This document shows, piece by piece, positions 53,981 through 62,346 of a stretch of 64,000 bases of DNA. How positions within the stretch are numbered: the stretch's first letter is position 1; each line of letters starts with the position of its first letter. The notes beneath the pieces were generated by a model. That model made no database searches. It was not told the origin of the DNA and worked only from the letters and a program-made list of their open reading frames with translations. Origin of the DNA: Gemmatimonadales bacterium UBA7889 (GTDB lineage: Bacteria; Gemmatimonadota; Gemmatimonadetes; Longimicrobiales; Gaopeijiaceae); assembly GCA_002501085.1 (NCBI GenBank), contig DLRL01000037.1, forward strand, positions 16,995 through 80,994. The letters run 5' to 3'. Both the position numbers and the translations under genes were made by a program.

Positions 53981-56299
53981 TCATCCCGTGCCTAGCCTCG
54001 ACCAAGCTTCAGCACGCGCACGGTACTGCTCCATCAATTCTTCATCAGATGTCTGTAGTGCAGCTTGACTTAAAGCCAAGTATCCCCAGGCGTAATAGTT
54101 AGGGATGCCGATCGTCGCGAGATCTGGCCAGTGCGTCCATTCATCTGGAATCCCTGATCGGTGCACGAAGACCTCAGTCAACAAAGTGTGTGTCCTCGGC
54201 ATATCTACCCATTGACCTATTACAGTTTCGTACGGTGAGGGTAACATGCGGATAATACCCCCAGCGCTCTCGACCTCTTCCAGCGGACCGTTATTCAATC
54301 GGTAGGCAAGGCCCTGACGCACGAGGTAGTCGGTCAGGCCCAGTGATACCGCAGCGTTGCCACTCGACGAGAAATAGATTGGCCTTTCATCGATTACTTC
54401 TCCGATCAGTGCTAGCGCGTACTGTTCCCACGGTACCAGACTATCACCGTCCCTCAAGACAGTATTGATGTTTCCGAGCCTCACAGATCGATTTCCTTCG
54501 ACACGCACATAATTCTGTGAAACCTGGTCGATCTGTTCATCGGTAAGTGGGATGATCGACTTGGTGGGCTCCTTGATGCTAGTAGCCATAACCAGGGAGA
54601 CCTTGCTGGGCATAGATGTGGGATCAGTCACGTATGCTGCGGACGTGTTTTCGGCAGTATAGGGACGTTGACAAATAATTCTGGACCAGTCCTCGGATGG
54701 ATCTGTGTCGGGATCACATGGTGCGGTTATCCTCTTGAGCTGTTTCGTGTACCACTCAGTGTTTAGGTAGGAAGTCACAATAACGGTGACGTCTCGCCTG
54801 ATGCTTTCTACTTCCTGCAGATACCAGAGGGGGAAAGTGTCATTGTCACCGTTTGTAAAAAGCACACCGTATGGTTCGACACTCATTAGAAGATTGTGGG
54901 CCCAGTCCCTAGCAGAGTAGTCATCTGCACGGTTCGCCCAAGTGAAATTCAGGACCAACGGAATCAGTGCCAACCCAAGGATTGGGCTGGCCTTCGCGAG
55001 GCCCGAGCGTACCTCACGGCTTGCTTCCCGCCAAAGAGTTGCAATGCCTATGCCTGCCCAAAGCCCCCATACTGAGAAGCTGACTATGAAGAAGTAGTCA
55101 CGCTCACGAACTTCATGGAGTCCTCGGTCGGCGATTGGATCCGGAAGTGAATATCCGTATCTGAAGTTTAGGTAGTAGACTAGGCCAGCGGATAAAGTTA
55201 GGAAGAGTGTGGCCAAGAAAATGAAGCTCGTCCGGTCTCTTCTTGCGTGCTCGATTGCACCCCATACGCCTAATCCTGTGAATAGCATCGTGAATGGTAG
55301 GCGCCAATTAGAGAAGAGCACGTTGTTACCATCGAGAGACCTAGCCCACTGCCAGTCGAAATACTGAAGGTAGTTCGCAACCTGTGAGACCAGTGGAGCC
55401 GACCTAGGAAGTAGGGGTGGCTTCTCGTATTGAGTGCGATTGAGTGCTTCGGCTAAAGCCGCACAGCCAGCCTTGCCATACGTAACCACAGCTGAGAGGG
55501 CAGAGCCTATATCTGGACATGCCGGTGCCGCCTCGTTGATTACCGGTTGAAGTCCAGCACGTAGGGGGAGAAATAGATGAATTGATAGTCCGACTATCGC
55601 TACGGCTGCACCAACCAAGTACAAGCGCCAGTTCAAAAGAGTTTGGGGATGAACCACGAGTATGAAGATTCCGATGGCGGGGGCGACGAGGAATGCCATC
55701 AGGTGATTTCCCACACTTAGGGCGAGAATGAACACCATCAGAATGAGTAGATTGTCGTCCTTGCCTTTCCCCAGGTTCTCTTGCCATCGGACTGCTAGCC
55801 ACGATAGAAGGGCGATCGTGAAGAGTGAGACTGTGTAAACTTTCTCGTTGACGTTTGACTGGCTCCAAACTGTAAAGGAAGTCGAACTCACAAGAACGGC
55901 CGCCGCAGCCCCGACAAGGCGGAAAAGATTGTCACTCGAGAAGTAGCGCAGGATGTGGTGTGCCACCAGGAACCACATAGCGTGAGCGGCGGCAGACATG
56001 AAAGCACTGAATAGATTGATACTGGTTGCTACCGATAGGCCGAAAAATGTGAAAACCACGGACCATGCCCTGGCGAGGACTACAAAGAGCGGATTCCCCG
56101 GAGGGTGTGGAATACCAAGCATGTGGCCTGTCGCGATATACTCGCTGGTATCCCAGAATGCCGTTGTAGGAGATAGCGTGAGCCAGTATAGAGCAAACAC
56201 TAGTGCTCCTGCGATCCAAGCCTCCCGATAGGGCGGACGAAGGTTCTCAGCGCTACCCCCTGGGCTCTCGTGCAGTGCTTGCTTGCTTGCTCTACTCAT
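53981..56299 (-). CDS. DUF2723 family polytopic membrane protein (GT-C glycosyltransferase-like)
   Basis: Membrane protein of 772 residues with at least ten hydrophobic helices in the first 480 residues and a soluble C-terminal region of about 290. After the first helix comes SPTTAFWDTSEYIATGHMLG and then IPHPPGNPLF, the DUF2723 hallmark. The acidic residues there correspond to the catalytic loop of GT-C enzymes, and the family is regarded as related to protein O-mannosyltransferases. It is probably an envelope glycosyltransferase using a lipid-linked sugar. DUF2723 proteins are most common in Bacteroidota, Gemmatimonadota and relatives, which informs the taxonomic guess. The ATG is preceded by GGGGCGAG. 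Confidence 0.88.
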   Translation of the reverse strand: MSRASKQALHESPGGSAENLRPPYREAWIAGALVFALYWLTLSPTTAFWDTSEYIATGHMLGIPHPPGNPLFVVLARAWSVVFTFFGLSVATSINLFSAFMSAAAHAMWFLVAHHILRYFSSDNLFRLVGAAAAVLVSSTSFTVWSQSNVNEKVYTVSLFTIALLSWLAVRWQENLGKGKDDNLLILMVFILALSVGNHLMAFLVAPAIGIFILVVHPQTLLNWRLYLVGAAVAIVGLSIHLFLPLRAGLQPVINEAAPACPDIGSALSAVVTYGKAGCAALAEALNRTQYEKPPLLPRSAPLVSQVANYLQYFDWQWARSLDGNNVLFSNWRLPFTMLFTGLGVWGAIEHARRDRTSFIFLATLFLTLSAGLVYYLNFRYGYSLPDPIADRGLHEVRERDYFFIVSFSVWGLWAGIGIATLWREASREVRSGLAKASPILGLALIPLVLNFTWANRADDYSARDWAHNLLMSVEPYGVLFTNGDNDTFPLWYLQEVESIRRDVTVIVTSYLNTEWYTKQLKRITAPCDPDTDPSEDWSRIICQRPYTAENTSAAYVTDPTSMPSKVSLVMATSIKEPTKSIIPLTDEQIDQVSQNYVRVEGNRSVRLGNINTVLRDGDSLVPWEQYALALIGEVIDERPIYFSSSGNAAVSLGLTDYLVRQGLAYRLNNGPLEEVESAGGIIRMLPSPYETVIGQWVDMPRTHTLLTEVFVHRSGIPDEWTHWPDLATIGIPNYYAWGYLALSQAALQTSDEELMEQYRARAEAWSRLGTG

Positions 56300-56416
56300 C
56301 TCGCCCCAGCGAAGCAGTTTCTTGAACAGGGTTCATGTTTGATTAGCCATTACTGTATGAAAGCTCAAAGGTAATTGCCCCGAATAATCTGTTTATATCT
56401 TGGACAACGTGCCGTA

Positions 56417-58447
56417 TTAGCCCAACCCCCTTGCAAGGTGTAAGCATCCCCAGAGATCTGGCTTGACGGTCCAGTCAGGGGGCACCCAGGTCGTCCCACT
56501 GTATTCCTGAACGATCAGCGGACCTTCTAACACGTGTTCTAAACGTAAGTCGCTTCGAGATACCAGCAGTGCCTCTATCTTTCTGTCCCCATAGACCACG
56601 TTAGTTGAGAGAGTTGGTGGTGGACCATCAGCAATCGAGAGTCTATGGACGGCGAGTAGTGGAGCTGGCGCAGTCACTATTGCGCGCAAAGTGACTGCCT
56701 CTACCGCTGTTTCATCTCGGCGATACCCGTAGCGTTCCTCATGTAAGTTGTGGAAGCGTTCGACCCAATCTTCGGCGTGAACCCTTAGCTCAAAGCTCTG
56801 CCCTCGATATCGAGCGTCAATCCAGAGTGCAGTGGATAGTTCGTCTGGGTCTGACCCCTCCTCTACCATTTCCGTCCATGCTTGAAGAGCAAGCCCTGCC
56901 AGTGCATCGTCAATGTAGTCACCAGTCCCTGAATCATCGGTGGCTTGCAGCACAGTGCGGGCGGTTTCTCGGGTCACGGGTGAAGCCAGCATTCCGTAGG
57001 CTGATAAGAGGCCGGGATCTGGGGGGATCAGGGCCTCTCGAGCCCCTAGTCGCTGAGTAAGCTCAGTGACGTGTAGGCCACCGGCACCACCGAATGCCAC
57101 GATGGTGAAATCCGCTGGATCGTAGCCACGCTCTACCGAGATCACGCGCAGGGCTCGCTCCATTGCTGTGTCCGCCACGGCCAAGATCCCTTCAGCAGTT
57201 TCTTCAAGAGACGCACCGAGTGCTGCTGCCAGTACTCCCAGTGGATCACGAATTGCGTCCCGGTCAAGAGTTTCGCTACCACCTAAGAAGGAAGAAGCCG
57301 GAAGACGCCCAAGCCAAACATGGGCATCAGTTACTGTGACCCTTGATCCGCCTCTGCCATAGCAGATTGGTCCGGGTTCTGCTCCGGCGCTCTGGGGTCC
57401 TACCCTGAGCGCACCGCCCGCGTCGACCCTGGCCAGCGATCCACCACCAGCACCGACGGTATGGATGTCCAGAACCGGTATTGCTGTGGGTTGCCCTGCG
57501 ATCTCAAATTCTCGAGTCCTGAGTGGGTGCCCGGGACACAAGGATACGTCAGTGGATGTTCCTCCCATATCAAATGAAATAATTTGCTCCCTACCTGAGC
57601 GTTCAGCCCAAGTTAGTGCTCCAATAACCCCTCCAGCAGGGCCAGAAAGGACTGTATGCACTGGTTCTTTTCTTGCCCGCTCAACTGGGAGCACACCCCC
57701 ATTCGATCCCATGATCCTTACTCGTGTTGCTCCTGCTTCTTTCGAGATGCGTCCGAGGTAATTGCTCATGATTGGCGCTACATAGGCGTTTACCACAGTG
57801 GTGGATGTACGCTCATACTCTCGGAATTCTGGCACCAAGTCAGCGGAAACAGACAGCGGTAGCCCAATTTCAGCTACGGCTTCTGCGACGATTTTCTCAT
57901 GTGCATCGTTGGCGTAACTGTGCAGAAGTGAAATTGCGACAGCTTCAGCATTATGTTCCTTAATCCGACGGGCGAGGATTGCGAGTTCCTCAAGGTCAAG
58001 CGGTTCAATTTCTTCACCTTGAGGCCCAATTCGTCCTCTAATCCCCACGCGATCATCACGCATCACCAACGGGGGAAGCCTATGTCCAACCAACGCGTAC
58101 AGCTGAGGTCGGTTCTGCCTGCCGATCTCAATTACGTCCTCAAACCCTCTGTTGGTCACCAGTAATACCTTGGCACCGCGTCGCTCAAGTAAAGTGTTCG
58201 TGGCAACTGTTGAGCCGTGAAGAAGGGTAAAGGGATCGCCCTTGCTGTTAGCCACATCAGTAATCCCAAAGATCTTTAGGATTCCGTCTAACACTGCTTG
58301 CGAGGGGTCTTCAGGTGTGGATGATACCTTGAGTGTTCTGATTTGCCCTTCCCTGAGAAGTACCAGATCTGTGAAGGTTCCACCCGTGTCCACAGCGAGG
58401 AGTGCCGTTGACGCTCCTTGATGCTCGGAGGACATTGTTTCGCTCAT
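56417..58447 (-). CDS. hyuA: Hydantoinase/oxoprolinase A subunit (HyuA-like)
   Basis: ATP-dependent hydantoinase/5-oxoprolinase A subunit of 676 residues. Actin-like ATPase motifs are VDTGGTFTD near the start, LSGPAGGVIGAL and SFDMGGTSTDVSL in the middle, and FGGAGGLHVTEL late. HyuA normally works with HyuB to open cyclic amides such as N-methylhydantoin or 5-oxoproline (some are acetophenone carboxylase subunits). No B subunit is in this window. The ATG at 58447 has AAGGAGGG on its strand at 58465-58458. It overlaps the trpE start codon of the opposite strand. The downstream 117 bp to DUF2723 shows nothing notable. Confidence 0.88.
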   Translation of the reverse strand: MSETMSSEHQGASTALLAVDTGGTFTDLVLLREGQIRTLKVSSTPEDPSQAVLDGILKIFGITDVANSKGDPFTLLHGSTVATNTLLERRGAKVLLVTNRGFEDVIEIGRQNRPQLYALVGHRLPPLVMRDDRVGIRGRIGPQGEEIEPLDLEELAILARRIKEHNAEAVAISLLHSYANDAHEKIVAEAVAEIGLPLSVSADLVPEFREYERTSTTVVNAYVAPIMSNYLGRISKEAGATRVRIMGSNGGVLPVERARKEPVHTVLSGPAGGVIGALTWAERSGREQIISFDMGGTSTDVSLCPGHPLRTREFEIAGQPTAIPVLDIHTVGAGGGSLARVDAGGALRVGPQSAGAEPGPICYGRGGSRVTVTDAHVWLGRLPASSFLGGSETLDRDAIRDPLGVLAAALGASLEETAEGILAVADTAMERALRVISVERGYDPADFTIVAFGGAGGLHVTELTQRLGAREALIPPDPGLLSAYGMLASPVTRETARTVLQATDDSGTGDYIDDALAGLALQAWTEMVEEGSDPDELSTALWIDARYRGQSFELRVHAEDWVERFHNLHEERYGYRRDETAVEAVTLRAIVTAPAPLLAVHRLSIADGPPPTLSTNVVYGDRKIEALLVSRSDLRLEHVLEGPLIVQEYSGTTWVPPDWTVKPDLWGCLHLARGLG

Positions 58448-59936
58448 GCAGATCCGACCCTCCTTCAATGACTTTAAGGCCCTAGCCGACAAGTACGGCT
58501 TGGTGCCGGTATGGCAAGAGTTCCTCTTCGATGTAGATACGGCTGTAACCGCGTATTCTAAACTAGCCGAACCCCCGTTTGGGTTTCTTCTAGAATCGGT
58601 ACTTGGCGGCGAACAATGGGCCCGATACTCGTTTGTGGGAACCCGTCCGGTGGGTGCTTGGAAACTTCAAGGTGGCGAAGCCTTGTGGTGGACGCCCGAA
58701 CAAGGCTGGAAGAAGGTTGATACGAGTGACCCACTCGAAGACCTAAATACAAGGTTGAGGGAACGTGTGCCAGCTGAGATAGAAGGTCTTCCTCGGTTTT
58801 GGGGAGGGGCAGTCGGATATTTCGGTTATGACGTGGTGAGAGAAATTGAGACACTCCCAAACCCCGCACCTGATGACCTAGAACTTCCGGACGGTCTGTT
58901 TCTGTTTACCAACGTTGTTCTGGCAATCGATAATCTGCGTGGTCGCGCGATGGCGATTGTTGCTGTTCCTGTGGATGGTTTGCACCAGAATGAGCTTCGG
59001 GCCGTGTATGACGATGCTGTTGCAGCCACCAACGATCTCATTCATAAGCTAAAATCACAGCCCTCGCCGCCGCCTCTTCAGATGGCGAGAGAACCCAAGA
59101 CTGACCCACCGTTTGATAGCTCAACAACTCAACTTGAATTTGAAGCGGGTGTAGAAAAAATCCGAGACTACATTCGGGCAGGAGATGCTTTTCAGGTTGT
59201 ACTTAGCCAGCGTCTTGGGATTGATCTTCAGGCCTCTCCATTTGACCTATACCGGGGCTTAAGGACCTTGAATCCATCTCCGTACCTTTACTTCCTTGAG
59301 CTTGACGGGATTAGTCTGGTTGGCAGTTCTCCCGAAGTGCTTGTGCGGGTTGAAGATGATGTTGTGATTGTTCGACCAATCGCAGGAACGAGACCTCGTG
59401 GTGACTCGGTTGAAGAGGAGCGCTTGCTTTCCGAAGAGCTTTGCCAAGACGAGAAAGAGCTAGCGGAACACCGGATGCTTGTAGATCTCGGTCGCAACGA
59501 TATTGGACGAGTTGCAGAATTTGGCTCGGTCACGGTATCAGATCTAATGATTGTAGAGCGCTACTCGCATGTCATACACCTTGTGAGCCAAGTCGAAGCC
59601 AAGCTTAGAGAAGGGCTTGGAGCTATCGATGTCTTTAGGGCGTGTTTTCCGGCAGGTACAGTATCAGGCGCCCCCAAGATTCGTGCGATGGAGATTATTG
59701 ATGAATTAGAGCCGGTGCGTCGGGGCCCCTATGCCGGTGCAGTCGGTTATTTCAACTACGGAGGGGTTAGCATGGATACCGCGATCACGATCCGCACACT
59801 TGTGGCGACTGGAGGGAAGGCCTATGTCCAGGCAGGTGCTGGTATCGTGGCAGATAGTGATCCTGCGCGGGAGTATGAAGAGACCATTAGCAAGGCGAGG
59901 GCATTACTCAAGGCCGCAGTTATGGTGCGAGGTTGA
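58446..59936 (+). CDS. trpE: Anthranilate synthase component I
   Basis: Converts chorismate to anthranilate using ammonia from the TrpG subunit; first committed step of tryptophan synthesis. The 496-residue protein has the feedback-inhibition motif LLES (residues 48-51, FGFLLESVLGG) and the chorismate-binding blocks PIAGTRPRG, ELCQDEKELAEHRMLVDLGRND (cut at conserved positions) and FPAGTVSGAPKIRAMEII, with QAGAGIVADSDPAREYEE near the end. TrpE-specific blocks make isochorismate or aminodeoxychorismate synthase unlikely. No trpG, D, C, F, B or A genes are in the window. The start codon overlaps that of hyuA on the other strand. Confidence 0.93.
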   Translation: MQIRPSFNDFKALADKYGLVPVWQEFLFDVDTAVTAYSKLAEPPFGFLLESVLGGEQWARYSFVGTRPVGAWKLQGGEALWWTPEQGWKKVDTSDPLEDLNTRLRERVPAEIEGLPRFWGGAVGYFGYDVVREIETLPNPAPDDLELPDGLFLFTNVVLAIDNLRGRAMAIVAVPVDGLHQNELRAVYDDAVAATNDLIHKLKSQPSPPPLQMAREPKTDPPFDSSTTQLEFEAGVEKIRDYIRAGDAFQVVLSQRLGIDLQASPFDLYRGLRTLNPSPYLYFLELDGISLVGSSPEVLVRVEDDVVIVRPIAGTRPRGDSVEEERLLSEELCQDEKELAEHRMLVDLGRNDIGRVAEFGSVTVSDLMIVERYSHVIHLVSQVEAKLREGLGAIDVFRACFPAGTVSGAPKIRAMEIIDELEPVRRGPYAGAVGYFNYGGVSMDTAITIRTLVATGGKAYVQAGAGIVADSDPAREYEETISKARALLKAAVMVRG

Positions 59937-59949
59937 GTACCAGCAGGAT

Positions 59950-61314
59950 TTAGTTCGCTAGTTTCTGGTATAAGAGAGCGAGCGCCCCGATGCCACGCTC
60001 AAAATTCTCAATTGGTAACCACTCGTTGGGCGCGTGGAGATTACAGCCCGGCAGAGAAAAGCCCACCAGCATCACGGGAGCGCTCAGCCGTTCCTCAAAC
60101 TCAACCACAATCGGTATAGAGCCCCCGCTACCCATCAGGACGGGCGTCGTACCGAACGCTTCCTCTAGCGCCTGTGTCGCCGCCTCGAAGTAACGACCTT
60201 CTACAGAAGCCTTCCAGGGTCGCCCTCCGTGGAGTTCATTAATCTGCACAGTGACACCTTCAGGAGTAACGTGCTGCACGTGTTTCTCAAACAGATCCCT
60301 TACTTTCCCATCAGTTTGATTAGGCACGAGACGGAAACTGACTTTGGCCATCGCATGGTTTGGTAGAACTGTCTTGGCTCCCTCACCGGTGTATCCACAC
60401 AGTAGGCCGTTCACATCACATGTGGGTCGAATCCAGAGGCGTTCAAGCGTGCTGAAGCCGTCTTCACCATTGAGTTTTGTCACTCCGAGTTCTTCTCGGT
60501 ACTGCTCATCAGAATGAGGAAGGGACTCAATCTGTGTCCGTGTCTTGCTATCCCATTCGACGACATCATCATAAAATCCCTTAATCGCGACTCTTCCTTT
60601 CTCGTCATGCAGAGTCGCCAGGATGTGCGCCAGTGCGTTTCCTGGGTTGGTGATTGCCCCCCCATATTCTCCTGAATGCAGATCACTCCGGGCCCCAGAG
60701 ACATGGATCTCAAAATATGCCAGGCCACGGAGTGAAAATCCTAAAGACGGGAGTTTCTCTGAGAACATGCTTGTATCAGAAATGAGCACCACATCACAGG
60801 CAAGCCTATCGAGATTCGCTTCTACGAAGGGGACGAGGTTGGGAGATCCAGTCTCTTCCTCACCTTCGGCGAGCACTACCACATTCACTGGCATAGAGCC
60901 ATTTGTCGTAAGCAGTGCCTCCAAGGCTTTGATATGCATGTAGAGCTGCCCCTTATCATCTGCTGAACCTCTAGCATAAATACGGCCGTCTCTCTCGTCC
61001 GGTTCGAAGGGAGGTGATACCCACTCTTCCAGCGGTTCAGGGGGTTGCACGTCATAGTGACCATAGACCAGGACCGTTGGTGCAGCATCGCCAGCACCTC
61101 GCCACTCGCCCAACACCACAGGATGTCCAGGGGTTTCGATGATCTCGACCTCGAGGCCTGCATCCTGCATGCGATCTGCCAGCCACTGCGCCGAGCGCCG
61201 TGTGTCCTCGATATGCTCAGTTTTCGCACTGATCGAGGGTATCCTGAGGAACTCATAGAGTTCGGCTCGGAAGCGATCAAGATTCGACTCTATAAAAGTC
61301 AGTACTGCGGGCAT
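59950..61314 (-). CDS. M20-family metallopeptidase (dipeptidase)
   Basis: Zinc dipeptidase of 454 residues from ATG 61314 (the frame is open 23 codons earlier without a good start). Metal ligands are in the order GHYDVQPP, RGSADDKGQ, EGEEETGS and ISDT, and a later HAPNEWL supplies the last His. The lid-domain motif SDLHSGEYGG is present. This is the carboxypeptidase/dipeptidase branch of M20 that cleaves dipeptides in the cytoplasm. It would finish the work of the secreted peptidases elsewhere in the window. It converges with trpE, leaving 13 bp. Confidence 0.9.
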   Translation of the reverse strand: MPAVLTFIESNLDRFRAELYEFLRIPSISAKTEHIEDTRRSAQWLADRMQDAGLEVEIIETPGHPVVLGEWRGAGDAAPTVLVYGHYDVQPPEPLEEWVSPPFEPDERDGRIYARGSADDKGQLYMHIKALEALLTTNGSMPVNVVVLAEGEEETGSPNLVPFVEANLDRLACDVVLISDTSMFSEKLPSLGFSLRGLAYFEIHVSGARSDLHSGEYGGAITNPGNALAHILATLHDEKGRVAIKGFYDDVVEWDSKTRTQIESLPHSDEQYREELGVTKLNGEDGFSTLERLWIRPTCDVNGLLCGYTGEGAKTVLPNHAMAKVSFRLVPNQTDGKVRDLFEKHVQHVTPEGVTVQINELHGGRPWKASVEGRYFEAATQALEEAFGTTPVLMGSGGSIPIVVEFEERLSAPVMLVGFSLPGCNLHAPNEWLPIENFERGIGALALLYQKLAN

Positions 61315-61358
61315 ATCCGCTGCGGATGGTGAGAGAGAGTGAAGATGTAGGCTGTTCG

Positions 61359-61637
61359 CTAGATGAGTCCGCGGATTCCCCATCGGTAGACGAAAGTCAT
61401 CATTGCCGAGAAGGTTGCTCCCCCCGCCAGGCCACCTGGGCTGATAGCGAGTGGCTCATAGAGATGGAAGATGCCCACCCCCAGCATACCCCCGATAACA
61501 GCTGCGAACGACCCCAGGACCATCAAAACTATTGTGTGTCCGGGTGTCTCGTTCGGGCGCTTGATCAGGACTTTCATCACCAAACCGATCGTTGCCCCAA
61601 GGACAATCCAAATCCCTATACCAATCCAGTTTTCCAT
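61359..61637 (-). CDS. Small hydrophobic membrane protein
   Basis: I do not assign a function to this 92-residue protein. It has about three hydrophobic helices with Gly-rich packing (GIGIWIVLGATIGLVMKVL, TIVLMVLGSFAAVIGGMLG and a C-terminal FSAMMTFVYRW). The size and the VLGSFAAVIGGMLG-like glycine zipper resemble GlsB/YeaQ/YmgE (transglycosylase-associated) family proteins. It is upstream of the M20 dipeptidase on the same strand with a 44-bp gap, so the two may share a transcript. A perfect palindrome lies 97 bp before its start. Confidence 0.65.
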   Translation of the reverse strand: MENWIGIGIWIVLGATIGLVMKVLIKRPNETPGHTIVLMVLGSFAAVIGGMLGVGIFHLYEPLAISPGGLAGGATFSAMMTFVYRWGIRGLI

Positions 61638-61733
61638 ACGAAATGTCGACTTCGGCAGTGGTGCTTTGGAGGTAGTCTAAAAGCTACTCTTTAGGTCGGC
61701 CGAATCTACCGGAAGCCTAGGATCGGAGCCAGG

Positions 61734-61748
61734 CCCAACGACGTTGGG
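61734..61748. promoter_or_regulatory. Perfect 15-bp hyphenated palindrome
   Basis: CCCAACG-A-CGTTGGG at 61734-61748 between the coiled-coil gene and the small membrane protein gene. With no T run on either strand, it looks more like a dimeric protein-binding site than a terminator. The stretch 61638-61815 otherwise shows nothing. Confidence 0.35.
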
Positions 61749-61815
61749 GAAACAACCAGCTTAGTGTTGAAAATCCTGACAGTATTCCCCGCCTTTTCTA
61801 CCTTTGAGTACTGAT

Positions 61816-62286
61816 TCACTTGCTAGGTGAGATTGAGTCGTGCTTCCTCGAGGGAACAGAGTCAATGGAAAGCGATGCCCCTGTGGCTTCTGTTTTTTCG
61901 ACTTTCTCAACCATTTCTTCAACTTCCTCTTCTAGGAAGAAGAGCTCCGCGCTCAGAGCGTTAATCTTGTTGTCGAGGACACGGGCATGTTCTTCGTGTT
62001 TTTCTGCGTACTGCATTGCTACGGCAGCCGTCTCAGTATCCCCTATACGGTGAGCCATCTCTGCTTGCCGATAGCATGTTTCAGCCGCGCGTGCTTTCTC
62101 AGCCATCTGAGCTTTTGCTTTGGAGATTTGAAGTGCCAGAACATTGATATGAGATATCGCTTCAGTGACCTGATTTTTCATTGAACCGACAAGCTCATTG
62201 GTGTTATGCGAGAGTTCGTTGCGGTTCAATTCCTCATTAAAGTTCTCGACCGCCTTACGGAATTGGGCTCTGAGGTCATCGAACAT
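61816..62286 (-). CDS. Hypothetical coiled-coil protein
   Basis: No known family recognised. The 156-residue product is predicted to be almost wholly helical with no signal peptide or membrane segment. Heptad-like stretches are NELVGSMKNQVTEAI, HINVLALQISKAKAQMAEKA and ALSAELFFLEEEVEEMVEKV. Ala/Glu/Lys content is high, with an acidic C-terminal third. It resembles PspA-like or phage-shock-type coiled coils only in overall character. It is 60 bp downstream of the E1 alpha gene on the same strand, though codirectionality alone does not link them. Confidence 0.6.
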   Translation of the reverse strand: MFDDLRAQFRKAVENFNEELNRNELSHNTNELVGSMKNQVTEAISHINVLALQISKAKAQMAEKARAAETCYRQAEMAHRIGDTETAAVAMQYAEKHEEHARVLDNKINALSAELFFLEEEVEEMVEKVEKTEATGASLSIDSVPSRKHDSISPSK

Positions 62287-62346
62287 ATTCTTGTCCGTCA
62301 GTTCGGAAACTATTAATCCGGTTGCTAAATACTTGGGGGTCAGGTT

